Origin: Pseudomonadota bacterium | GTDB taxonomy: Bacteria; Pseudomonadota; Alphaproteobacteria; Azospirillales; Azospirillaceae | Direction of reading: 5' to 3' | NCBI GenBank assembly: GCA_023416455.1 | Contig: JAEZHQ010000273.1 | Location: 1-34,185 of the forward strand | DNA: 34,185 nt | Part shown: positions 15,118 through 21,823 of the stretch, in pieces | Layout: each line of letters begins with the position of its first letter | Numbering within the stretch: the stretch's first letter is position 1 | Program-made: the position numbers and the translations under genes | Notes under the pieces: model-generated | Told to the model about the DNA's origin: nothing | Seen by the model: the letters and a program-made list of their open reading frames with translations, nothing else | The model's database searches: none

Positions 15118-16899
15118 ATGGGGGTCATCTCATCCAGCCGTGAAGGCAGCACACCGGACGCGGCGGCACGGCCGATGATGCCCCGCGTTCCGCTCGTCAG
15201 GACCGCGGTCTTCGGCGCCGTCGTCCTTCTTCTTCTCCTGCTGGTGGTCCAACCCTTCGGCTGGGTTCTCCACAACAGCTTCCACGACGATCTGACCGGC
15301 GCCTGGACACTCGGCAACTACGCGCGGATCCTCCAGTCCGCCGAGCTTGTCGAACCTCTCGTCAACTCGCTGGTCCTGGCTGTGGCGACCGCGGTGATCG
15401 CCGTCGGAATCGGCGTCCCGCTGGCCTGGCTGGTGGCGCGCACCGACATGCCGTTCCGGCGCACCATCCGCGTGCTGACCCTGACCGCCTTCGTCACCCC
15501 GTCCTTCATCGGGGCGACCGGCTGGATCCTGCTGGCCGCGCCCAACTCGGGCTGGCTGAACGCCCTGTGGCGGATGATCGCCGGGTCGGACTCGGGGCCG
15601 CTGCTGAACATCTACTCGATGGCCGGCGCCATCTTCATCTGCGGCATCTACACCGTTCCCTACAGCTTCACCATGGTGTCCAGCGCGCTGGACGAGATGG
15701 CGGTGGAGCTTGAGGACGCCGCCGCCACGCTGGGATCGGGCACGCTGCGCACCATGCTCAGCATCACCATCCCGCTCGTCACCCCGGCGGTGATCGCCAG
15801 CTTCATCCTGTCCTTCATCCAGGGGCTGACGCTGTTCGGCGTCCCGGCCTTCCTGCTGACCCCGACCGGCATCCCGGTGGTGACGACCAAGCTGGCCGAG
15901 TTCTACCAGCAGTTCCCGCCCGAGATCTTCATGGCCGCCGCCTACTGCATGCCGCTGCTTCTGGTCACCGCCATGCTGTTCTGGATGCGCCGGCGCATCC
16001 TGGGGCGCAAGCAGTATGTCACCATCTCCGGCAAGACGCGGGCGGGGCGGCAGATCCATCTGGGCGGCGCCCGCTGGCCGTTGTTCTTCGCCGCGCTTCT
16101 GATGCCGCTGGTCTCGGTTCTGCTGCCCTACGCGGCGCTGCTTCTGGTGTCGCTCACCCGCGCCTGGGGCAAGGGGCTGTCGTGGGACAACCTGTCGCTC
16201 TACTGGTACTGGTGGGCGCTGTTCGGCAATTCCGAGACGCTCACCGCCATCGTGAACTCGCTGCTTTTCTCCACGCTGGGGGCCACGCTCTGCATCGCGC
16301 TCGGCACGGTGGTCGCCTACATCGTGGAGCGGCGGATGATGCCGGGTGCGCGCATTCTGGGCGTGGTGGCGACGGTTCCCATCATCATTCCCGGCATCGT
16401 CCTGTCGGTCGGCTTCTTCGCCGCCTACACGCGGGCGCCTTTGAACCTCTACGGCACGCCGATGCTGCTGATCGCGGCCTTCGCGGCGACCTTCCTTCCC
16501 ATCGCCTACGCCCACGGCGGGGCGATCCTGAAGGGCATCGGGCCGGAGCTGGAGCGCGCCGCCCGCAGCCTGGGCGCCGGGGAAGGCCGGACCTTCCTGT
16601 CGATCACCGTTCCGCTGATGGGCGCCGGGCTGGTGTCGGGCTGGTTCCTGGTCTTCATCCCGATCATCCGCGAGCTGTCGGTCGCCGTCTTCCTCATCAC
16701 GCCCAAGACCAACGTGATGACCACCCTGATCTACAACGCCAAGGACGGCGGCAACTACGAGGCCGTCTGCGCCATGAGCGTCCTCCTCCTCCTGATGACG
16801 CTGCTGCTGGTGGCGGCCGCCCGTCCCCTGACGCAGCTGACCGGCGCGCGTCGCACATCCCGGAAAGCCGCCGAAGCGGCAGGAGTTGTCCCAGCATGA
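15118..16899 (+). CDS. ABC transporter fused double permease (FbpB type)
   Basis: This 593-residue membrane protein contains two binding-protein-dependent permease domains in tandem, about 12 helices in all. Each half has its ATPase-contacting EAA loop: EDAAATLGSGTLRTMLSITIPL (~200) and ERAARSLGAGEGRTFLSITVPL (~480). The fused arrangement is typical of ferric-iron/phosphonate/organic-anion importers. GGGAGG lies upstream of the ATG at 15118; an in-frame ATG pair ~20 residues later (MMPRVPLVRTAVFG) is an alternative start directly before the first helix. The stop overlaps the ATPase start by 4 bp. It forms the channel for the Tat-exported receptor encoded upstream. Confidence 0.93.
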   Translation: MGVISSSREGSTPDAAARPMMPRVPLVRTAVFGAVVLLLLLLVVQPFGWVLHNSFHDDLTGAWTLGNYARILQSAELVEPLVNSLVLAVATAVIAVGIGVPLAWLVARTDMPFRRTIRVLTLTAFVTPSFIGATGWILLAAPNSGWLNALWRMIAGSDSGPLLNIYSMAGAIFICGIYTVPYSFTMVSSALDEMAVELEDAAATLGSGTLRTMLSITIPLVTPAVIASFILSFIQGLTLFGVPAFLLTPTGIPVVTTKLAEFYQQFPPEIFMAAAYCMPLLLVTAMLFWMRRRILGRKQYVTISGKTRAGRQIHLGGARWPLFFAALLMPLVSVLLPYAALLLVSLTRAWGKGLSWDNLSLYWYWWALFGNSETLTAIVNSLLFSTLGATLCIALGTVVAYIVERRMMPGARILGVVATVPIIIPGIVLSVGFFAAYTRAPLNLYGTPMLLIAAFAATFLPIAYAHGGAILKGIGPELERAARSLGAGEGRTFLSITVPLMGAGLVSGWFLVFIPIIRELSVAVFLITPKTNVMTTLIYNAKDGGNYEAVCAMSVLLLLMTLLLVAAARPLTQLTGARRTSRKAAEAAGVVPA

Positions 16900-17978
16900 G
16901 CGGGATCCGCATCAAAAATCTCCGCAAGTCCTTCGGCAGCTACACCGCGCTGCACGGAATCGACCTCCAGGTGCCCAACGGCACGCTGCTCGCCCTGCTC
17001 GGCCCGTCGGGCTGCGGCAAGTCGACCACGCTCCAGCTTCTCGCCGGCTTCGAGGCGCCGACCGAGGGCGAGATCTGGGCCGACGACGTGCTGCTGTCGT
17101 CGCCGCGCGGGGTGCTGCCGCCGGAAAAGCGCGGCATTTCCCTGGTGTTCCAGAACTACGCGGTGTGGCCGCACAAGACCGTGGCGGAAAACGTCGCCTT
17201 CGGCTTGGCCGTCCGCCGCCTGCCCAAGGCCGAGCTTGTCGAGCGCCTGGACCGCGCGCTCCGCACCGTGCGGCTGGAAGCCCTGCGCGACCGCTACCCG
17301 TCGGAGCTGTCCGGCGGCCAGCAGCAGCGCGTGGCGCTGGCCCGCGCGCTGGCCGTGGAGCCGCGCATCCTGCTGCTCGACGAGCCGCTGTCCAACCTCG
17401 ACGCCCACCTGCGCGAGGAAATGCGGTTCGAAATCCGGCAGGTCCATGACCTGCTGGGCATCACCACCGTCTACGTCACCCACGACCAGTCGGAGGCGCT
17501 GGTCACCGCCGACCGCATCGCCGTCATGAAGTCGGGCCACCTTCAGCAGCTCGGCTCGCCGGAGGACATCTTCGAGCGGCCCTCCAACGCCTTCGTCGCG
17601 AAGTTCATCGGCGCCAACAACGAACTGGTCGGCACCAGCGAGGGCCAGGGCGCCATCCGCATCGGCGACCGCAGGCTGACCGCGCCCGACCGCAGCGGCG
17701 CCGCGCGCGGCGCTGCCGTGTCGCTCTGCGTGCGGCCGTCGCAGGTCCGGCTGGGCGAGAACGGCCGGGACGCCCAGCCGGGCGTTCCCTGCAACGTCCT
17801 GCCCGGCACCATCCTGCGCTCCGCCTACCTCGGCGAATACCGCGACGTTCTGGTGGACGTCGGCGGCGAGCGCACGCTGCGCGCCTTTGTCCCGCCGTCG
17901 CAGAGCTACGGCCCGGGCAGCGCCGTGACCGTCCATCTCCCGATCGAGGCGTGCCAGATCCTGGGTCCGGCCGCCTGA
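16896..17978 (+). CDS. ABC transporter ATP-binding protein (FbpC/PotA type with TOBE domain)
   Basis: This 360-residue ATPase powers the importer. Visible motifs are Walker A GPSGCGKST (36-44, K42), the Q-loop FQNYAVWPHKTVAENVAFGL, signature LSGGQQQRVALARAL, Walker B ILLLDEPLSNLDAHLREEMR and the H-loop VTHDQSEAL. The last ~120 residues (VSLCVRPSQVRLG to FVPPSQSYGPGSAVTVHLP) are a TOBE regulatory domain. AGGAG sits before the ATG, which overlaps the permease stop. The crotonase gene follows 32 bp later, tying transport to CoA metabolism. Confidence 0.95.
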   Translation: MSGIRIKNLRKSFGSYTALHGIDLQVPNGTLLALLGPSGCGKSTTLQLLAGFEAPTEGEIWADDVLLSSPRGVLPPEKRGISLVFQNYAVWPHKTVAENVAFGLAVRRLPKAELVERLDRALRTVRLEALRDRYPSELSGGQQQRVALARALAVEPRILLLDEPLSNLDAHLREEMRFEIRQVHDLLGITTVYVTHDQSEALVTADRIAVMKSGHLQQLGSPEDIFERPSNAFVAKFIGANNELVGTSEGQGAIRIGDRRLTAPDRSGAARGAAVSLCVRPSQVRLGENGRDAQPGVPCNVLPGTILRSAYLGEYRDVLVDVGGERTLRAFVPPSQSYGPGSAVTVHLPIEACQILGPAA

Positions 17979-18010
17979 TTCCCGCCCCGCACCAAGGACA
18001 TCCCTCAACG

Positions 18011-18802
18011 ATGAACCAAGAGCCCGAAATCCTGACCGAGCGGCGGGGCGCCGTTCAATGGGTGATCTTCAACCGGCCCAAGGCGCGCAACGCCATAACG
18101 CCGTGGATGGAGGACCGCCTGCTCGAAATCTGCCGCGAGGTCAACGCCGACACCCGGGTGAAGGCGCTGGTGCTGACCGGCGCCCGCGGGGACAAGCCGG
18201 CCTTCATGGCCGGCGCCGACCTTGCCTGCCTGCAAAGCGTCAAGACTCCCGAGGACTACACCATCCTGGAGGACCGGGCCGAGGAAGCGGCGATGGCCCT
18301 GGAGGGCGTCCGCGTCCCGACCATCGCGGCCATGGCCGGCGCCTGCGTCGGAGAGGGGGCGTTGCTCGCGGCCTGCTGCGACGTGCGCATCGCGTCCCCG
18401 TCCATCCGCTTCGGCTTCCCGATCGCCCGCACCGTCGGCAACTGCCTGAGCATCAAGAACCTGGCGCGGCTGGCCGGCATTCTCGGCACGGCGCGGACCA
18501 AGGAGATGATCTTCAACGCCCGCCTGCTGACCGCCGAGGAGCTGGCCGGCACCGGCGCCCTGCGCACCGTCGTCCCGGAGGAGGAGCTGGCCGACCGCGC
18601 CCAGGCCATCGCGGAGGAGCTTGCGACGCTCGCCCCGCTCACCCTGTGGACGACGCGCGAGGCGTTGCACCGGTTGCGCGATCACGGGTTGCCGCCGGAC
18701 GGCGATGACGATCTGCTCCGCCGCTGCTATCTGTCCGCCGATTACCAGGAGGGCATCGCGGCCTTCCTGGAGAAGCGCTCCCCGGTCTGGACGGGGCGGT
18801 AG
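18011..18802 (+). CDS. Crotonase-fold (enoyl-CoA hydratase/isomerase family) protein lacking catalytic glutamates
   Basis: This 263-residue protein has the crotonase fold: NRPKARNAI, the first oxyanion-hole segment AFMAGADL (65-71), the second around ACVGEGALLAACCD (111-124), and FGFPIARTVG. In typical enoyl-CoA hydratases the two acid/base glutamates are in GGGCELA and FGxPE. Here the equivalent positions are Leu118 and Ile138, so plain hydration by the standard mechanism is unlikely. Isomerisation, hydrolysis, ring-opening or decarboxylation (other crotonase chemistries that use different residues) should be considered. AAGGA lies upstream of the ATG with rather long spacing. It follows the ABC ATPase gene closely and appears to end the operon. 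Confidence 0.87.
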   Translation: MNQEPEILTERRGAVQWVIFNRPKARNAITPWMEDRLLEICREVNADTRVKALVLTGARGDKPAFMAGADLACLQSVKTPEDYTILEDRAEEAAMALEGVRVPTIAAMAGACVGEGALLAACCDVRIASPSIRFGFPIARTVGNCLSIKNLARLAGILGTARTKEMIFNARLLTAEELAGTGALRTVVPEEELADRAQAIAEELATLAPLTLWTTREALHRLRDHGLPPDGDDDLLRRCYLSADYQEGIAAFLEKRSPVWTGR

Positions 18803-18872
18803 GCAAGCCTTTCCCCGGCCGCCTCCTTCCGGCCGCCTTCCTCTGGCCTCCCGATCGTCACCATTGTCTTTC

Positions 18873-18904
18873 CATGGTTGATCCCCGGGCGGCCATCAAC
18901 GATG
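18873..18904. promoter_or_regulatory. 32-bp inverted repeat upstream of the MFS gene
   Basis: CATgGTTGAT-N12-ATCAACgATG is a dyad with 9 of 10 pairs matching, 55 bp before the MFS start in the 157-bp gap after the crotonase gene. It could be an operator or an mRNA hairpin. No matching regulator gene is adjacent. Confidence 0.35.
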
Positions 18905-18959
18905 AAGGAGCCCAGGGCCGGGCGCGACGGGCGCGGACGGCCGCCGGAAGGAGCGCCAT

Positions 18960-20225
18960 GTGACCCGGGATGAAGGCAGGAGCAAGCGTACCGTCGTGCC
19001 GGAGCGGCGGGGGAAGGTGCCCGGCCTGACCGGCATCGTGGCCACCTCGACGCTGGTCCAGGCGCTCGCCTCGATGGCGATCCTGACGGTCCCCGCCGTC
19101 GCCCCGTCGGTGGCGGCCTCGCTCGGCGTGCCGGCGGCGGCCGTGGGGTTCCAGATCAGCCTGCTCTACCTCGCGGCCACCGTCGCCTCGCTGTTCGGGG
19201 GGACGCTGATCCGCCGTTACGGGGCCTGCCGGACCAGCCAGCTCTGCATGGCGGCGACCGCGCTGGGCTGCGCGATCGCCGCGGTCCCGACGGTGCCGAC
19301 CCTCGCCCTGGGCTCGCTGATCATGGGCGCCGCCTACGGGCTGCCGAACCCGGCCGCCTCGCACCTGCTGGTCCGCCACACGCCGCCCGCGCACCGCAAT
19401 CTGGTCTTCTCGATCAAGCAGACGGGGGTGCCGCTGGGCGGCGTGGCGGCGGGGCTGCTGGCGCCGCCGGTCACGGCGGCCTTCGGCTGGCAGGCGGCGC
19501 TGATCCTGGTGGCGGTGGCCGCCGCCGCGGCGGTCCTGGTCGAGCAGCCGATGCGCGCGCGCCTCGACGACGACCGCGACCCCGGGGCGCCGCTGCTGCG
19601 GCTTCCGCTCGAAGGGCTGGCCGCGGTCGTCCGCCAGGCGCCGCTGCGCCGGCTGTCGCTGGCCGCCTTCTGCTTCTCCGGGGTGCAGCTCTGCGTCATG
19701 GGCTTCCTGGTCGTGCTGCTGGTGGAGGAGCTGGGCGTCGACATCATCACCGCCGGGGTGGTGCTGGCCGCCGTGCAGGCGGCGGGGGTGGCCGGCCGCA
19801 TGCTGTGGGGGCTGGTCGCCGACCGGGCCGGCGACGGGCTGCTGGTGCTGGCCGGCCTGGGGCTGGTCATGACGGGGACCGCGGCGGCGGTGACCGTCCT
19901 GCCGGCCGGCGCCCCGCTGGCGCTGGTGGCCGCCATCGCCCTGCTGCTCGGCCTCACCGCGATCGGCTGGAACGGCGTGTTCCTGGCCGAGGTCGCCCGC
20001 CTGAGCCCGCCGGGCGCCATCAGTTCGGTCACCGGCAGCGCCATGATGGTGACCTTTCTCGGCGTGATGGTCGCCCCCACCGCCTTCGCCCTGCTCCACG
20101 ATCAGCTCGGCAGCTACCGGAGCGGCTACGGCCTGCTGGCGCTGCTGGGATTCGCCGGCATGCTGCTGACCATCGCCGCCAGACGCGGCGCGCCCGTCGC
20201 CCGTCCGCCTGCACCGCGCCCATAG
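18960..20225 (+). CDS. MFS transporter
   Basis: This 421-residue major facilitator permease has about 12 hydrophobic helices in two halves. The loop after helix 2 reads GGTLIRRYGACR, a variant of the MFS GxxxDRxGRR motif lacking the Asp; GRMLWGLVADRAGD is the equivalent in the second half. IKQTGVPLGGVAAG matches helix 5 of the CynX/NimT-like or organic-anion MFS carriers. The start is GTG 18960 with an excellent GGAAGGAG 8 bp before it; the ATG two bases earlier is out of frame and meets a stop at once. The TAG stop at 20223 is the first three bases of the left 44-bp repeat, so the C-terminus may have been altered when the repeat arrived. Same strand as the catabolic operon, so possibly an exporter or second importer for it. 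Confidence 0.9.
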   Translation: MTRDEGRSKRTVVPERRGKVPGLTGIVATSTLVQALASMAILTVPAVAPSVAASLGVPAAAVGFQISLLYLAATVASLFGGTLIRRYGACRTSQLCMAATALGCAIAAVPTVPTLALGSLIMGAAYGLPNPAASHLLVRHTPPAHRNLVFSIKQTGVPLGGVAAGLLAPPVTAAFGWQAALILVAVAAAAAVLVEQPMRARLDDDRDPGAPLLRLPLEGLAAVVRQAPLRRLSLAAFCFSGVQLCVMGFLVVLLVEELGVDIITAGVVLAAVQAAGVAGRMLWGLVADRAGDGLLVLAGLGLVMTGTAAAVTVLPAGAPLALVAAIALLLGLTAIGWNGVFLAEVARLSPPGAISSVTGSAMMVTFLGVMVAPTAFALLHDQLGSYRSGYGLLALLGFAGMLLTIAARRGAPVARPPAPRP

Positions 20226-20266
20226 AGCGGATCGCGTAAAATCGGAATCGATTTGAAGCGTGAATC
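20223..20266 (+). repeat. Left 44-bp inverted repeat (truncated copy of a 47-bp palindromic repeat)
   Basis: It begins TAGAGCGGATCGCG and ends AAGCGTGAATC, identical to the complement of 21493-21536. Compared with the full copy on the right it lacks the inner terminal CGCTC. Its first three bases are the stop codon of the MFS gene. Confidence 0.85.
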
Positions 20267-20320
20267 GACTTTGGTGCAGAACTCGGCCTGAGGACGGATT
20301 TTGCCCAGAGGCGATGGTGA

Positions 20321-20671
20321 TCAGGCGACCTTCCGGGAGGTCGGCATGCCGAGGCTGGTCATCCGATTGATGACGGCGCAGGCGGCCCGGGCCTCGGCTT
20401 TCTGTGCGGACAGAGACCGTGCGCGCAGGCTGCGTCCGATGAGGACCTTGTACCTGAGCATCGCCACCACGACCAACGATCTTCTGCGGTACTGGACGGC
20501 CCGCTGCCAACCCAGCCGACCACGCTCAGCGATCACCTGGATATGGCGGTCGCGTTGGCTGGGGGCGGTCTCAGCGGTGTCGCTCACCACCGCGGTGGCA
20601 CGCGGCGGGATGATGACGTCGGCGTTCGGCGCATGCGCCGCAACGGTCCGGTAGGTTGGCTCGCCGTCACC
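20321..20671 (-). pseudogene. IS5-family transposase, C-terminal remnant
   Basis: About 115 codons resemble the end of an IS5-group DDE transposase: EPTYRTVAAHAPNADVIIPP, then SDTAETAPSQRDRHIQVIAERGRLGWQ, and YKVLIGRSLRARSL close to the last catalytic glutamate region. The N-terminal two-thirds, with the first catalytic aspartates, is missing. The fragment starts abruptly ~50 bp from the mazF stop codon. It is read on the minus strand and ends with a stop at 20321. It is a decayed insertion sequence, not a functional enzyme. Confidence 0.75.
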
Positions 20672-20720
20672 AGCCCGGCCTTTTCTGCACCAACGTCGCA
20701 CCGCCTCCCTTTCTGGATGG

Positions 20721-21056
20721 TCAAAGGCGCAGCGCCAGCAGGGGCGCCAGCTTGGCGAGAACCTGCTGAAGGATCGGTGCGGGCACGGCGCCGGCGGGAT
20801 CGAGCTGGCGGATCCGGCGGTCGAGGCTCTTCACCTGGTCGGCGAGTACGACGCCGCCGATCGGCAGGCCCTCGGGCAGCGGCACCTCGAAGGGATAGCC
20901 CTTCGCCCTGCTGGTGATCGGACAGACCACGGCGAACGGCGCCCGCTGGTGGTAGGCGCGCGGGGAAAGCACGAGCGCCGGCCGGCGCCCGGCCTGCTCG
21001 TGCCCCGCCTGCGGGGTGAAGCCGATCCAGACCAGGTCGCCGCGGTCGGGCAGCAT
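20721..21056 (-). CDS. mazF: MazF/PemK-type endoribonuclease toxin
   Basis: This 111-residue toxin has the CcdB/MazF fold. PDRGDLVWIGFTPQAGHEQAGRRPALVLS (catalytic-loop Arg and Gly-His-Glu-Gln-Ala-Gly-Arg) is the defining PemK/MazF motif, followed by VVCPITSRAKGYPFEVPLP and VVLADQVKSLDRR. MazF proteins cut mRNA at short sites and stop growth unless neutralised. The ATG at 21056 shares one base with the antitoxin stop (TGATG); a GTG one codon earlier would give a 4-bp overlap. Length and motifs look intact, so the toxin is probably active. Confidence 0.93.
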   Translation of the reverse strand: MLPDRGDLVWIGFTPQAGHEQAGRRPALVLSPRAYHQRAPFAVVCPITSRAKGYPFEVPLPEGLPIGGVVLADQVKSLDRRIRQLDPAGAVPAPILQQVLAKLAPLLALRL

Positions 21057-21295
21057 CACAGCAGCTCCTGCCCTCGCGGCGCATCATCGAAGGAATCGTC
21101 GGGCAGGTTGTCCGGCGTGATGCCGGCAAGCAGCTCGTCGAGCGAGTAGCGCGGCAATGCCGGTCGGATGACGAGCTGATCGTTCTCGATGTCGATCTCG
21201 ACGGCGGTCCCCTCGGCGATCCCGGCTTGGTCGGCGAGCGGGCGCGGGAGACGGAGGGCGAGGCTGTTGCCCCAGCGGGCGATCTCGGTGCGCAT
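21056..21295 (-). CDS. mazE: MazE-type antitoxin (AbrB/SpoVT fold)
   Basis: This 79-residue protein has an N-terminal swapped-hairpin AbrB DNA-binding domain, TEIARWGNSLALRLPRPLADQAGI, then VEIDIENDQLVIRP. An acidic, likely unstructured tail follows (YSLDELLAGITPDNLPDDSFDD) that should wrap the toxin. AGGGGA precedes the ATG. It is the first gene of the pair, as usual for mazEF, and probably represses its own promoter through the dyad at 21327-21340. Confidence 0.94.
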   Translation of the reverse strand: MRTEIARWGNSLALRLPRPLADQAGIAEGTAVEIDIENDQLVIRPALPRYSLDELLAGITPDNLPDDSFDDAPRGQELL

Positions 21296-21320
21296 GGCAT
21301 TCCCCTCGGTAGATACGGCG

Positions 21321-21349
21321 ACTATACGGCTGTAGAGCCGACGTGTCTA
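21321..21349 (-). promoter_or_regulatory. mazEF promoter with autoregulatory dyad
   Basis: On the minus strand TAGACA (21344-21349)-17 bp-TATAGT (21321-21326) gives 5/6 matches to both sigma70 hexamers. The spacer contains CGGCT-N4-AGCCG (21327-21340), a dyad that a MazE dimer or MazEF complex could occupy. The start site would lie ~20 bp upstream of the mazE ATG. Confidence 0.6.
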
Positions 21350-21435
21350 CGGATAGAATGCTGATCCGCTCCTATTCGGAACTGCGTGCTGGAAATGCAA
21401 TGTCGTCTTCCACCGGCTCCTCCAGGAGCGCCCTA

Positions 21436-21471
21436 GAGTTTCGTGCGTTTAATCTGAAACGCACGAAACTC
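21436..21471. repeat. Perfect 15-bp palindrome with 6-nt loop
   Basis: GAGTTTCGTGCGTTT (21436-21450) and its exact complement (21457-21471) surround the 6-nt loop AATCTG. It is AT-richer than the surroundings and sits between the mazEF promoter and the right 44-bp repeat. No T-tract is placed for termination. It looks like a small dispersed palindromic element. Confidence 0.7.
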
Positions 21472-21487
21472 CAGGCCTTTGTTTTGC

Positions 21488-21534
21488 GAGCGGATTCACG
21501 CTTCAAATCGATTCCGATTTTACGCGATCCGCTC
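21488..21534 (-). repeat. 47-bp imperfect palindromic repeat (right inverted repeat)
   Basis: This is the complete copy of the element: GAGCGGAT and ATCCGCTC close the ends, an inner AAATCG/CGATTT stem encloses a 4-nt loop, and bulges separate the two. Forty-four bases (21493-21536, including the flanking TA) are the exact complement of 20223-20266. The structure resembles a REP/MITE-like hairpin. Confidence 0.75.
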
Positions 21535-21544
21535 TAATGGCCTG

Positions 21545-21739
21545 TCAGGTCTGAACTGAGGGGTAGAGGCTGCGGAGCTTGATGCGCGCGTCGTTCCACC
21601 CGGGGCCGCTCTCGGCCCCGTCGGCTTTGAGCAGGATTTGGGCGTGCTTGATCCTACGAACGTCCGCCTTGCCACGGGCCAACAATTGCTGGAGCTGCTC
21701 GCGTTCCTCGGCGGTCAGCGTCACTCGATGCCTCCTCAT
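21545..21739 (-). pseudogene. IS630-family transposase, N-terminal remnant
   Basis: Sixty-four codons begin MRRHRVTLTAEEREQLQQLL and continue ARGKADVRRIKHAQILLKAD, then GPGWNDARI. This is the conserved helix-turn-helix start of IS630-group transposases, which normally extend to ~340 residues. After NDARI the sequence changes to an unrelated tail and stops, so the DDE domain is lost. The start is the first ATG of the family homology. It lies 9 bp outside the right 44-bp repeat and 84 bp downstream of the SLOG gene stop. Confidence 0.75.
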
Positions 21740-21823
21740 CGCCGCTCTCCCATTGGGGCTCGTATAGCCAACAGAAAAGCGCGCCTTCACATCACCGCTG
21801 ACTGCGCACCAGGGGCCGGCGCA

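Larger units (their letters stand above)
20223..21536. mobile_element. Segment bounded by 44-bp perfect inverted repeats, carrying mazEF and a transposase remnant
   Basis: The 44-bp sequences at 20223-20266 and 21493-21536 are exact reverse complements, facing inward around 1.3 kb that contains an IS5-type transposase fragment, a MazEF pair and a second palindrome. Both ends read TA|GAGCGG outward-in, which would suit a TA target duplication. No complete transposase is inside, so if it moves it must be helped in trans. Alternatively, the two ends are independent insertions of the same small palindromic repeat. Confidence 0.5.
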
